64,000 nt of DNA, from positions 1-64,000 of the forward strand of contig CAWDKL010000049.1 of assembly GCA_963802745.1 (NCBI GenBank), read 5' to 3'. The position numbers and the translations under genes are program-made. The notes beneath the pieces were generated by a model. It did not search any database, was not told the DNA's origin, and was given only the letters and a program-made list of their open reading frames with translations. Shown in pieces: positions 53,376 to 62,506 of this stretch. Position 1 is the first letter of the stretch, and every line of letters begins with the position of its first letter. This DNA comes from JAJPKK01 sp963802745 (GTDB lineage Bacteria; Pseudomonadota; Alphaproteobacteria; Rhizobiales; Xanthobacteraceae).

Positions 53376-54335
53376 TCAAAAATCCGGCTTCTCGGCAACC
53401 GGAACCTCGGAGTTCTTGTTGTAATAATATTCACGCGTATTCTCGGCGCAGACGGATTCCGGCCATTGGCCGGACGCGCGCCGATAGGTCATCAGCGCCT
53501 TCCACGGCATGGTGAACACGCCGTCGTCCTCGACGGTGAATTCGAGCTGCAATCCCTTGCCCTGATAGGTAGCATCGACATTCAGGCCGGAGTCATTCAG
53601 AGGAATCGCGCGATTTTCCTTTTGGCCGCGCTCCTGCGCCGCTTTCGCGGCTTCGTAATCGAGCAGCGTATAGCGTTCCACCACGTGCAGGGATTTGCTG
53701 TACGGCGTGCCGAAAATATCGACCATCGCGAACGGCCGGTCAACCTTGACGCCGACGGTATCGACCACCAGCGTGTCGCCCTCGTAATGGCCGACGGAAT
53801 CTCCGTACCAGGACGGCGTGACGATCACGGGATGCTGCTGATTGAGGCGCACCTGGCGGACTTCGTGATCCGGATTGCTGTAAAGGATCGTCACCTTGTC
53901 CGGCTCCTGCAGCAGCTGAATGCCGATCGTCCAAAAAATATACGGCACCGGCTGCGGCCAGCACTGATTGGCCGGCGTCGGGTAGGTCACGCCGCGCTGC
54001 GATATCTCACCGTATTTTTTCACCACCTCGGCGGCGTGCGGCTGCAGGATCGGATTGGTGTAATCGCCCACCAGCCGGTTGCCGTTGCTCTCGCCGGTAC
54101 GCAGGCGTGAGCGGTTCCGCACCGGGCCGGGCCCCGCGAGCGGCGGCTCGACGCTGGGCCAGGTCGGATGCGCCCAAATGCCGGAAAAATCCGGGATCGA
54201 CCCGGCGCCGGCGTCCGCATTGACCGGAGCCTGCTCCGGGGTCGCGGTTTGCCCCAAGGTGGGAACCGCACCGCCGCCCGCAGCCCCTATCGCAAGTATC
54301 GCCAGCGTCAGGAAATTCCGCTGTTGCGCCGTCAT
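53376..54335 (-). CDS. Secreted protein, paralogous family A, second copy
   Basis: A 319-residue paralogue of the 52407 product. Signal NFLTLAILAIGAAGGGAVPT; core PSWYGDSVGHYEGDTLVVDT; SKSLHVVERYTLLDYEAAKA; end PESVCAENTREYYYNKN and EVPVAEKPDF. It has a longer insert (residues ~220-260) than its neighbour. The start MTAQQRNF at 54335 is used because it directly precedes the signal; an upstream Met at 54371 would add 12 basic residues. The two genes are a tandem duplication 126 bases apart. Confidence 0.7.
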   Translation of the reverse strand: MTAQQRNFLTLAILAIGAAGGGAVPTLGQTATPEQAPVNADAGAGSIPDFSGIWAHPTWPSVEPPLAGPGPVRNRSRLRTGESNGNRLVGDYTNPILQPHAAEVVKKYGEISQRGVTYPTPANQCWPQPVPYIFWTIGIQLLQEPDKVTILYSNPDHEVRQVRLNQQHPVIVTPSWYGDSVGHYEGDTLVVDTVGVKVDRPFAMVDIFGTPYSKSLHVVERYTLLDYEAAKAAQERGQKENRAIPLNDSGLNVDATYQGKGLQLEFTVEDDGVFTMPWKALMTYRRASGQWPESVCAENTREYYYNKNSEVPVAEKPDF

Positions 54336-54590
54336 GCCGACCCTCCGCTTGCCGTTCGCGCGCCGATGCATCCGTCCGCGCCGCGGCGCTCTTGGCTGCG
54401 CATATTATGCCAAGAACCCGCAACGTGCACGTCCGCGGGCGCATGCTGCGCCGGTGCCATTGAGCCGCGGGTCCTCGCGCGTCAATGCGCGCCATCCATG
54501 GACGCCAATGGCCGCCATACCGCGCTGGCGTTCGCCGCAAACCATCGGTACACTCACGCCGTCGATCCATAACCCTTGGTGGAACCAATC

Positions 54591-55085
54591 ATGTCGCCAA
54601 TCGAGAGCCGGCCAAACTCCGCGGGACCGTTGCGCCGCCGCCGTTCCGGAGCCCTGCTGCTGGCCGGGATTACCCTGTGCCTTGGCGGTGGTCTGACCGC
54701 GCGCCATGCGGCGGCCGACGGTATTTCGCCGGGGGAATGGCAGCTCACCGAGACGATGATCATGAACGGGAACAAAACGCCGCCGCAAATGCGCACGCGG
54801 TGCCTGTCGCCCGAGCAGGCCGCCGATACGGCGACGACATTTTCTCCTGAATACCGCACCGTGAATTCCGGCTGCGAGCGCGTCGAGTTCAAATCGACCG
54901 CGACGGCGCTGCGCTGGCGGATGAAATGTACCGGCCAGTTGGACATGGACGTGTCGGGCGATTTCAGCTTCGACACGCCCGATCATTACACGGCAACGAT
55001 TATATCCAAGGGTGCCGTGGGGGGACGGGAGTTCGTCAACACCAGTGTTGCCATCGAGGCGGAGCGGATCGGCGATTGCCGCTGA
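54591..55085 (+). CDS. DUF3617-family exported protein
   Basis: A 164-residue protein with a signal (SGALLLAGITLCLGGGLTAR) and the DUF3617 pattern: GISPGEWQLTETMIMNGNKT, RTRCLSPEQAADTA, SGCERVEFKSTATALRWRMK, CTGQLDMDVSGDFSFD. Four Cys in the mature part probably form two disulfides. The function of the family is unknown; it is common in sphingomonads and rhizobia. The start ATG at 54591 is used; a TTG five codons upstream is possible. Confidence 0.8.
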   Translation: MSPIESRPNSAGPLRRRRSGALLLAGITLCLGGGLTARHAAADGISPGEWQLTETMIMNGNKTPPQMRTRCLSPEQAADTATTFSPEYRTVNSGCERVEFKSTATALRWRMKCTGQLDMDVSGDFSFDTPDHYTATIISKGAVGGREFVNTSVAIEAERIGDCR

Positions 55086-55424
55086 CCTCCCGCAGCCCTC
55101 GGGGTAAAGCGCCCGAAAGCGGCCGACCCCGAAGTTCGCCGGGGCCGCATATGTTGGTAAACGTGATCCGCATGGGCGCGGCCTCGCCATCGCCGTCATG
55201 GGATTGACCCCGCGCAGTCGCGCTTCAGCGCGACCGCTTCTGCGTAGGGCCGCAGCTCCATTCTTGATGGAAATCGGGTGCGGACGCCGTTTAGGCGGCC
55301 AGATAACGCGCTTCGTGTCGCGAAGTTTTGATTTGACAGCGCATCAACCGGACCTTGGGGGTTGCAAGTCGATGTTTACGTAGAGAAATGGAAAAAGCGG
55401 AGGTTGTCCGCGAAAGGAATGGCG
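55086..55424. other. Leader of the first glycine-rich gene, with a block shared with 56644
   Basis: No gene supported. GCGCTTCGTGTCGCGAAG followed by TTTTGATTTGACAGCGC (55308-55340) recurs at 56644-56676 before the paralogous gene, so the two genes share upstream sequence, perhaps a promoter or regulator site. Confidence 0.5.
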
Positions 55425-55774
55425 ATGAACAGAATGTCACGTTTGGCCACGTTGGTGGTCGCAGGTATGACGGCGCTCGCGGTTATCTCAGCGCCCGCAT
55501 TGGCGCGCGGCGGCGGCGGTGGTGGGCACGGCGGAGGTGGCGGCCACGGTGGTGGTGGCGGCGGCGGTGGCACGGCGGTGGAGGCTGGCACGGCGGAGGT
55601 GGCGGCGGCGGATGGGGTGGCTTGGGAGTCGGGCTGGCGCTGGGGGCACTCGGCGCGGCTGGAGCCTATGGGTACCCTTACGGCTATGGCAATTACGGAT
55701 ATGGAAGCTGCTATGCGCCATACCGGTATTTTTCGCACGGTCGCTGGTATGTGCGGAACAGCTACGTCTGCTGA
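55425..55774 (+). pseudogene. Glycine-rich small exported protein, frameshifted in the Gly tract
   Basis: MNRMSRLATLVVAGMTALAV then SAPALARGGGGGGHGGGGGH encode a signal peptide and Gly/His repeats. The frame then shifts in the repeat tract near 55560-55585; the natural end, GLGVGLALGALGAAGAYGYP and YGSCYAPYRYFSHGRWYVRN, is in the next frame and stops at 55774. The paralogue at 56758 shows the intact form. Slippage in a GGC/GGT-rich tract is a plausible cause, either in the cell or in sequencing. Confidence 0.75.
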
Positions 55775-55841
55775 TGTGGTGCTCTTAGCAAAAACGCAGC
55801 GTTACTGCGTGGTGACACTGCGTTTCAATTGCGGTTCAAAC

Positions 55842-56098
55842 CAATGCCGTTCATTTAACCTCGGGACTCGCGCGTTCCCTCTCCCCACGGCGTGCTTCAC
55901 GCTGTGGGGAGAGGGCTAGGGTGAGGGGCCGCAGCCCACGCCGACGGCGCGATCGATCGTTCTCCGATAGCAGCAGCGAACGCCACACGTACCCCGAAGT
56001 CTTGGCGTGCACCTGCCCCTCACCCTAACCCTCTCCCCATCGTGAAGAACGATGGGGAGAGGGGACGCGCGCAACTCCGGGTTAGGTGAACGGTATTG
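55842..56098. mobile_element. MITE-like element, CAATRCCGTTCAC family, copy 5
   Basis: Ends are CAATGCCGTTCATTTAACC and GGGTTAGGTGAACGGTATTG; the first hairpin core reads ACGGCGTGCTTCACGCTGT, slightly worn, and the second hairpin is perfect. Confidence 0.85.
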
Positions 56099-56329
56099 AG
56101 GCTCGCCGTCATTTTCGGCTTGACCAGACAATACATTCATCCCTGGCTTTTAGGGAATTACTCCAAAAGTTTTTGCTTGATTTATCGCCTAGGTTATAGG
56201 GGGCAAAGCCGCCAGGTCCGATGACCTGTTCCGCTTGCCCGCCGTTGCGTAACCCGCATGGGCACGGCGCGAAGATGCGCCATCGCCCATCCTGTGCCGC
56301 ACCGCCTTTAACGTAACCCGCATTAACCC

Positions 56330-56560
56330 TCGATTTGGCGAAATCCGCCACCGTGCCGGGGTTTCACGGAAGCGGTTGAGGCGTTTGAGCCGGTTGGCAC
56401 GCACGAGGCTTCGTCCACGTTCACGGTGAGCCTGTCGAAGACCGCATCCACGTGCGGGCGCAGCTTGGCCATCGCCGTCATGGCGACGGCGAAATCTTTG
56501 CGCGGCCACGGCTGCGGTGGCCTCGCCCGCCGCCGTGTCCATCGCCTCGACCGGTCGAGC
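56330..56560 (-). pseudogene. Duplicated 3' fragment of glyS
   Basis: On the minus strand this reads as a damaged copy of the last ~75 codons of the glyS gene that lies at 57603: the stretches corresponding to ADFSKIEG, RANRLKLLNRIREATR and MTAMAKLRPHVDAFFDK are recognisable with several indels. It lies 1 kb downstream of the intact gene, in the same orientation, with the glycine-rich gene between them. It has no start and no function is expected. Confidence 0.8.
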
Positions 56561-56757
56561 GGCCGCGCAGCGGGGTCTGCGCAGGCCAGCAGCCTCTTCT
56601 CCGTAACATCTGGTGCGGGAGCCTCAGTTGAGCGGCCGGGAAAGCGCTTCGTGTCGCAAAGATTTGATCTGACCGCGCTGCAACGCATCCGGGGCGTCGT
56701 CACTTACCTGGGTGTAAAGGCATGAGACAGCGGCGGTCGTCCGCGAAAGGATTGACG

Positions 56758-57189
56758 ATGAACAGAATGTCACGTTTGGCCGCGTTGCTGGTCGCAGGAA
56801 CGACAGCACTCGCGGTTATCTCGGCGCCGGCCTTGGCGCGTGGCGGACACTTCGGCGGCGGGGGCCATTTTGGCGGCGGTGGTGGCCACTTTGGCGGCGG
56901 GGGAATGCACTTCGGCGGCGGCGGATGGCGTGGTGGTGGCGGCGGTTGGGGTGGTGCCGGCTGGGCCGGTCTTGGCGCCGGTTTGGCCCTCGGCGCGCTG
57001 GGCGCGTATGCCTACGATCCCTATGCCTATGGGTATGGATACGATTATCCATACTACGGGGATTATGGCTATACCTATGCTCCCACCGTTGGCGGCGGCG
57101 TGGCGTATTGCGAAGCACACTTCCGGTCGTACAACCCAAGCACCGGAATGTATCTGGGCTACGACGGCCGCTATCATTCGTGCGCGTGA
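56758..57189 (+). CDS. Glycine/histidine/tyrosine-rich small exported protein
   Basis: A 143-residue protein: signal MNRMSRLAALLVAGTTALAV to APALA, then Gly/His/Phe repeats (GGHFGGGGHFGGGGGHFGGG), a hydrophobic Gly/Ala stretch (GLGAGLALGALGAYAYDPYA) and a Tyr-rich part, and a compact end with two Cys (YCEAHFRSYNPSTGMYLGYD, HSCA). The end resembles BA14K-like and related rhizobial surface proteins (FRSYNPSTGMY-G-DG-YH-C). AAAGGA stands before the ATG. It is the intact paralogue of 55425. Confidence 0.78.
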   Translation: MNRMSRLAALLVAGTTALAVISAPALARGGHFGGGGHFGGGGGHFGGGGMHFGGGGWRGGGGGWGGAGWAGLGAGLALGALGAYAYDPYAYGYGYDYPYYGDYGYTYAPTVGGGVAYCEAHFRSYNPSTGMYLGYDGRYHSCA

Positions 57190-57297
57190 TGAAACACTTT
57201 TGGTTCGGTGGAGGAACTTGCTTCACACCGAACCAGGGCCGATGCGGGACGGCCCACTCAACGACAGCTCTGTGGTCCTTTCGGACCTCCTTTTATG

Positions 57298-57323
57298 CGC
57301 CGCCGGGCTCACCCCGGCGGCGG
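57298..57323 (+). terminator. Possible terminator after the glycine-rich gene
   Basis: CGCCGCCGGG-type stem (57298-57307 with 57313-57322) and GTTTGAT after it. The T run is short, so the call is moderate. It is about 110 bases past the stop. Confidence 0.4.
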
Positions 57324-57403
57324 TTTGATACAGGCATGGCTTTATAACAATCGGCCGCGATTTGGATGCCCAGCTTTCGCGGGGCATCCGGCGTTTGAAG
57401 CAC

Positions 57404-57569
57404 TTAGACCGGATTTCGATCAGGTCGAATCACACTCTCGGCGTCATGCCCGCGCTTGTCGCGGGCATCCACGTCTCTCTTGCGCCGTTCTAGGATAAAG
57501 ACGTGGATGGCCGGGACTTCGCCCGGCCATGACTCCTAGGTGTTCGAACGTGACCGGAATCCGGTCTAA
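57404..57569. repeat. 166 bp REP-like element, left of glyS
   Basis: Starts TTAGACCGGATTTCGATC and ends GACCGGAATCCGGTCTAA; inside are CATGCCCGCGCTTGTCGCGG, ACGTGGATGGCCGGGACTTC and GCCCGGCCATGACTCC. It is the reverse complement of 59940-60105 over its whole length with few differences. Confidence 0.9.
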
Positions 57570-57602
57570 TTCTCGGCGTGCATAAGGCCAATCGTTGCGA
57601 AA

Positions 57603-59807
57603 CTATCCCTCGATTTTGGAGAAATCCGCCACGGTGCGGGTGGCCTCGCGGATGCGGTTGAGGAGTTTGAGCCGGTTGGCGCGCACGGGGGCTTCGTCCA
57701 CGTTCACCGTGACCTTGTCGAAGAACGCATCCACATGCGGGCGCAGCTTGGCCATCGCCGTCATGGCGGCGGCGAAATCTTCGCGCGCTACGGCTGCCGT
57801 GGCCTCGGCCGCCGCGGTGTCGATCGCCTTGACCAGTTCCCACTCCTCGGCCTGCCGGTAGAGCCCGTCCTCGGGGGCGCCTTTATATTCCGTATTGTCG
57901 CGCTTTTCCTCGATGCGCAGGATGTTGGTGGCGCGCTTGTAGCCGGCGAGCAGGTTTTTCCCATCCTCGGTGTCGAGAAATTTGCCCAGCGCCTCGACCC
58001 GGCGGACGACGAGGAGCAGGTCGTCCTGGCCTTCGAGGGCGAACACGGCATCGACGAGATCGTGGCGGGCGCCCTGCTCGCGGAGTTGGACCTTGAGGCG
58101 ATCGGCGAAGAAGGAGAGAAGATCAATACTATGCTGGTCAATCTGCTTTCCATTCCAAACAGGTGCAAGGCCGACAGAACCAGTGGCTACTACATAATCT
58201 CCGCCCGCACTTTGTCCCTTTTGATGACGGATCCCTTCAAGGGCTTTGGCGATATGAAGGGCGTGTTCATGAATACTTGGCACAAGATGTATCCGTAACG
58301 AACCATCTAAAATCAATCGGATAACACCCAATGCTGCCCGACGTAGCGCGTAGGGGTCCTTGCTTCCCGTCGGCTTCTCATCGATCGCCCAAAATCCCAC
58401 CAGCGTATCGAGCTTATCCGCCAGCGCCACCGCAACCGACACCGGATCGGTCGGCACGCGATCCCCCGGTCCGAGCGGCTTGTAATGATCCTCGCAAGCC
58501 GCCGCCACGCTCTCGTCCTCGCCCTGGGCGCGGGCATAGTATTTCCCCATCAGGCCCTGCAACTCGGGGAATTCGCCCACCATGTCGGTGAGCAAATCCG
58601 CCTTGGCGAGCCGCGCCGCGCGCTTGGTCTTCTCCACGTCGGCGCCGACCAGCGGGGCAAGCTCCGCCGCCAATCGTTCGATGCGTGCGATGCGCTCCGC
58701 CTGGGTACCGAGTTTCTCGTGAAACACGATGTCCCGGAATTTTGGCAGCCGGTCTTCGAGCCGCGTCTTCAGGTCGGTCTCGTAGAAAAATTTCGCATCC
58801 GACAGCCGCGCGCGGATCACGCGCTCATTGCCGGCGATGATGGCGCCGCCGCCATCGGTGGCTTCGATATTGGCGACAAGGATGAATTTATTGGCGAGCG
58901 TGGGTGCATGTTTGCCCTCCTTCCGGTGCCGCACCACAAAGCATTTCTGGTTGATCCGGATGGTGGTGCGGATCACCTCGGGCGGCAGCCGCAGGAACGC
59001 CTCATCAAAACTGCCCATCAGGGTGACCGGCCACTCCACCAGCCCCGCGACCTCGTCGAGCAGGGCCGGATCCTCGACCAGTTCCAGCCCCTGCGCGAAG
59101 GCAAGGTGCCGAGCATCGGCCAAAATAATATCCTTGCGCCGCGCCGGGTCGAGCACGACCTTGGCCTTCTGCAATTTCGCGGCGTAATCCTCGAAATGCC
59201 GGACATGGAATTTTCGCGGCGCCAGGAAGCGGTGCCCGTGCGTGGCATCGCCCGCCGCGATGCCGTCGATCGCAAACGGCACGATGTCGGGCTGCTCGGT
59301 CTCCGGGCCGAAGGTGGCCACGATGGAATGCAGCGGCCGCACCCAGGTCAGCGCGCCCGGGCGCGCCGACCGCTCGCCCCAGCGCATCGACTTCGGCCAC
59401 GGGAAGGTGCGGATGACGAGCGGAAGGATTTCCGCCAGCACGTCGATGGCGGCGCGCCCCGGCTTCTCGATCAGCGCCACATAGAAGTCGCCCCGCTTGG
59501 GGTCCTTCTGGATGGTCGCCTCGGCAAGCGAGGCGAGGCCGGCGCTTTTGAGGAAGCCCTGCACGGCGGCGTCGGGAGCGCCGACCCGCGGCCCTTTGCG
59601 CTCCTCCTTGAGATCGCTCTGGCGCGCCGGAATGCCCTGCACGGCGAGCGCGAGGCGCCGCGGCGTCGCGAACGCGGTGGCGCCCTCATAGACGAGCCCG
59701 GCATCGACCAGCCGATTGGTGACCATGCTGCGCAAATCCTCCGCCGCCTTCGCCTGCATGCGGGCGGGGATTTCCTCGGAAAACAGCTCGAACAGTAGAT
59801 CGGGCAT
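57603..59807 (-). CDS. glyS: Glycyl-tRNA synthetase beta subunit
   Basis: A 734-residue beta chain of the heterotetrameric (alpha2beta2) bacterial glycyl-tRNA synthetase, which binds tRNA and helps charge it with glycine. The start MPDLLFELFSEEIPARMQAK is the family's, and TPRRLALAVQGIPARQSD, RTFPWPKSMRWGERSARPGA, LTWVRPLHSIVATFG, ATHGHRFLAPRKF and GKYYARAQGEDESVA follow in order; the C-terminal DALR-like anticodon-binding region ends ADFSKIEG. The alpha-chain gene glyQ, normally just upstream, is not in the window. REP-like elements in inverted orientation lie 34 bases past its end and 133 bases before its start. Confidence 0.96.
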   Translation of the reverse strand: MPDLLFELFSEEIPARMQAKAAEDLRSMVTNRLVDAGLVYEGATAFATPRRLALAVQGIPARQSDLKEERKGPRVGAPDAAVQGFLKSAGLASLAEATIQKDPKRGDFYVALIEKPGRAAIDVLAEILPLVIRTFPWPKSMRWGERSARPGALTWVRPLHSIVATFGPETEQPDIVPFAIDGIAAGDATHGHRFLAPRKFHVRHFEDYAAKLQKAKVVLDPARRKDIILADARHLAFAQGLELVEDPALLDEVAGLVEWPVTLMGSFDEAFLRLPPEVIRTTIRINQKCFVVRHRKEGKHAPTLANKFILVANIEATDGGGAIIAGNERVIRARLSDAKFFYETDLKTRLEDRLPKFRDIVFHEKLGTQAERIARIERLAAELAPLVGADVEKTKRAARLAKADLLTDMVGEFPELQGLMGKYYARAQGEDESVAAACEDHYKPLGPGDRVPTDPVSVAVALADKLDTLVGFWAIDEKPTGSKDPYALRRAALGVIRLILDGSLRIHLVPSIHEHALHIAKALEGIRHQKGQSAGGDYVVATGSVGLAPVWNGKQIDQHSIDLLSFFADRLKVQLREQGARHDLVDAVFALEGQDDLLLVVRRVEALGKFLDTEDGKNLLAGYKRATNILRIEEKRDNTEYKGAPEDGLYRQAEEWELVKAIDTAAAEATAAVAREDFAAAMTAMAKLRPHVDAFFDKVTVNVDEAPVRANRLKLLNRIREATRTVADFSKIEG

Positions 59808-59939
59808 GGCGGCTCAGGCTCTCGTTCACGATCAGCAAGCCCACTTTGGCGGGCGACCGGACGCACAGATACGCGGGTGGCCGCGCGATGAGAAGAGCGT
59901 TGCGTGCCGCCCAGGCAAGCGGCGCGCACGTCACGCTCC

Positions 59940-60105
59940 TAGACCGGATTCCGGTCACGTCCGAACACCTGGGAGTCATGGCCGGGCGAAGTCCCGGCCA
60001 TCCACGTCTTTATCCTAGAACGGCCGCAAGGAAGACGTGGATGCCCGCGACAAGCGCGGGCATGACGCCGAGAGTGTGATTCGACCTGATCGAAATCCTG
60101 TCTAA
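59940..60105. repeat. 166 bp REP-like element, right of glyS, inverted
   Basis: Reverse-complement partner of 57404-57569. It starts TAGACCGGATTCCGGTCACG and ends GATCGAAATCCTGTCTAA. The pair brackets glyS. Confidence 0.9.
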
Positions 60106-60313
60106 ATAGTCCGCCTTCCGGCGCACCAGATCAACCGCATAAGGATCTTTCCGATACTACCGTCCAATAACACGCGAACGTAAGCTCCGTCCGGAATTTG
60201 TCAGTTGCAAAAGCAGTTCGTTCAAGCAAACCAAACATCACGCCACCGTTGCTTTTCGTCCGCACCGCCGAAAGCATTTTGCTATACGTCCCATAAGCTT
60301 AAAGGAATATCAC

Positions 60314-60570
60314 ATGGGAAACATTCCGACACCATCGCCGCGGTCTTCGACGACCACAGAGGCGGCGTATGCAGCCGTCAAAAAACCGGCCGCCGCCCAC
60401 TTCGAGATGAAGAATCTCAGCGTAGTTGGCAAGCGATACCACACCGGAGACGAAGGTCGTCGGATTCTGTGATCTTGGCGATCGCGTCTGGTTTTGGGGC
60501 ACGCGCGGCGCGTTTTGGGGCCTCCGGAGCCTGTTCCCGGGCGGCCTGTTTATGACGGCCAGCGAGGACG
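60314..60570 (+). pseudogene. General stress protein 17M-like gene, decayed
   Basis: Joining frames gives HSDTIAAVFDDH, then AAYAAVKKPAAAHFEMKNLS and VVGKRYHTGD, then GFCDLGDRVWFWGTRGAFWG and PGGLFMTAS. This is the order of the YflT/general-stress-17M-like proteins of proteobacteria, with frameshifts just after the start codon at 60314, near 60357, and near 60460-60470. AAAGGA still stands before the ATG. The membrane-helix half after PGGLFMT is missing. Several lesions make this a real pseudogene. Confidence 0.7.
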
Positions 60571-60741
60571 CGCGGACGTCCAACGGTGCCTGAAACCGTC
60601 GTCAGGCGCTGCGCGCGTGAAGAACATCCCTGCGATGCCCGCAAAAAAGCCCGCTGCCGCACAAAATTTCGACGCGGGGGCATGCCACTGTTCTCCCATG
60701 GGGGGCGTTCGTGCGCCCGATTTGGAGGGTGGGCAGGCGGA

Positions 60742-61307
60742 ATGCGGAGGATCTGTTTTCTCATCGGATTTTTGGTCGCGACGTCGGCAGCATGGGCGGA
60801 CGATGTCGCCACCATCACCGCGATGATATCGCAATACCGGCAAGCGCATGGACTGCCGGCGGTCAAGATCGATCCCAAATTGACGGCGGTCGCGGAGCGG
60901 CAAGCGAAGGCGATGGCGGCGTCCGGGATCATGGATCACAATGTTGCGGGGGCGTTTTCGGGCCGGATCGCGGGTGCCGATCTCGATTCGGCTGGCGAGA
61001 ACATCGCGGCCGGCACCAGGACCTGGCCCGACACGCTGCGTATCTGGAAAGAGTTCCTCCGGCCATAATGCCAACCTGCTGCTGGCGGAAGCCGACAGTC
61101 TCGGCGTGGCCATGGCGGCGAACGAAAATACCCGCTACAAGACCTACTGGGCAATGGTTATTGGACACCATCACGTCAAGCATCAGCCGGGGAGTTCGCC
61201 GAACCTATGCCTGGGCTGGCGAAAGAATTCCCAATGACGGCCCCGGCCCCTCGATCGGTGACATGTTTGCGCGGCTCATCAGTCCGCTGAGAAGTCTGCT
61301 GCCGTGA
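60742..61307 (+). pseudogene. CAP/SCP-domain secreted protein, frameshifted
   Basis: Signal MRRICFLIGFLVATSAAWAD is followed by the CAP fold: ITAMISQYRQAHGLPAVKID, LTAVAERQAKAMAASGIMDH (with one of the conserved His), AGENIAAGTRTWPDTLRIWK. The frame breaks at about 61045; the next frame continues SSGHNANLLLAEADSLGVAM with the second His and TRYKTYWAMVIG, then breaks again near 61170-61235, and the expected end IGDMFARLISPLRSLLP is in a third frame to 61307. CAP proteins are exported and often bind lipids or sterols. The 3' end overlaps the nitrile hydratase accessory gene on the other strand. Confidence 0.75.
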
Positions 61308-61668
61308 TCGCGATCGGGGAACCGTGCGGCGTGCGCGCCGCCGCCCGGTCCCAGGCCGCGCCGTAGCGGGCCAGGGTCATTTGATCGGTCAACCCCTTGC
61401 GGGCGACCATGCGTTCGAGCGTCGCGAGCCAATGGCGGTAATAGGTGTCGCCGCGGTCCGGATCGCCGGCCCGTTGCGCCGCGGCGATTTCCTCACCCAG
61501 CATCGCCGCCCACTCGTCCCAGCCGAACAGGCCGCGCGCGTGCAGCGCGACGGCCATCGCGAAGGCCTGGGCTTCCCACGGCGCGCGAAAAACCGGGCCG
61601 GCGGCATCGCAGGGGATGCCGGGCACGGACTGCGCGGCCTGACGTGCCGCTGTCGGATCGATCGTCAT
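61279..61668 (-). CDS. Nitrile hydratase accessory protein
   Basis: A 129-residue protein matching the nitrile hydratase accessory / beta-subunit N-terminal-like family: PVFRAPWEAQAFAMAVALHA, RGLFGWDEWAAMLGEEIAAA, DTYYRHWLATLERMVARKGL and RTPHGSPIAI. Such proteins help deliver the metal to the alpha subunit of nitrile or thiocyanate hydratase. No alpha or beta subunit genes are in the window; the minus-strand neighbourhood to the right is degraded, so the enzyme genes may have been lost, or lie elsewhere. Confidence 0.82.
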   Translation of the reverse strand: MTIDPTAARQAAQSVPGIPCDAAGPVFRAPWEAQAFAMAVALHARGLFGWDEWAAMLGEEIAAAQRAGDPDRGDTYYRHWLATLERMVARKGLTDQMTLARYGAAWDRAAARTPHGSPIAITAADFSAD

Positions 61669-61751
61669 GGCTGCGCCAAGTCCGTACGGGGCAAAGCCCT
61701 TCGCCGAACTCGCGCATCGAACCCCGTCTTGGAAAGCCTGACAAATGTGGT

Positions 61752-62273
61752 GGTAACGCCGCCGCGGCCGATCACCGAGGACGACGACCGCAATCTTTTC
61801 GATTGCGGCAGGGAGTTCTCAATAGCTGGTTCCGGCGCCATGCCTGGGCCAATCAGGCAAGCGACCTCTCGCGGGTGACTGTCATAACCGACACCACGTC
61901 GGGGCGGATCGTCGGTTACGTCACCCTGAGCGCCGCGCAAATCGAGCGGGCCTTCCTCCCAAAGCCACAGCGACGCAATCGTCCCGATCCGGTGCCCGCC
62001 ATGCTCCTTGGTCAGCTCGCGGTGGACAAGGACTTTCAGGGGCAGGGGCATGCCGTGTCCCTCCTGCAGTTCGCCTTAAAGACGGCCCTGCGCGCATCGG
62101 AAATGATTGGCTGCATGGCCGTTATCACCCATCCGCTCGATGACGGTGTGCGCGGCTTCTACGCGCGATGGGGATTTCAAGCCCTGCCCTTCGATCCACG
62201 CCGCGCCATGATGGTGCGCATGGTGGATCTGCGGCAAAGCTTTGAAACCCGCCGGCGGATCGACGCCGGCTAA
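61752..62273 (+). pseudogene. GNAT acetyltransferase (TacT-like), frameshifted
   Basis: TPPRPITEDDDRNLFDCGRE gives the N-terminus typical of TacT/AtaT-type acetyltransferase toxins (family pattern FDCGxExLNxWL). After a one-base shift near 61811-61818, LNSWFRRHAWANQASDLSRV continues, then GRIVGYVTLSAAQIER, AMLLGQLAVDKDFQGQGHAV with the acetyl-CoA loop, and GVRGFYARWGFQALPFDPRR. Such toxins acetylate charged tRNAs and are paired with a DUF1778 antitoxin; the sequence just upstream (61670-61750) is too damaged to show one. One frameshift separates the two halves. Confidence 0.7.
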
Positions 62274-62506
62274 AGACACAAGATCTGCCGCGGCCGTCAT
62301 TGCGGCGTCGATGTCCGGCTTGGCGCCGCGCTTCCCACGGCTCGCGAGGGCAAAGAGCGGCGGGAGCCCATCGGCATTTTGCCACCACAGCGATCCTGCA
62401 GGTGCCGGGTTCCACTCACGGATTCTCCAGAGGGGCAAAATACCTATTCCGTGCGCCGGACGTCATAAAGCCTCCGGCGCAACGCTTTTCCTTCAAGAGG
62501 CGGAGC

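Noticed and set aside
51055..56098. Possible CRISPR array, because similar ~40-base palindromes recur
   Set aside because: The copies are hundreds to thousands of bases apart, not regularly spaced, and carry terminal inverted repeats; they are MITE-like elements. No cas genes are present.
58485..59798. 437-codon plus-strand frame opposite glyS
   Set aside because: No family pattern, and glyS covers it with full conservation.
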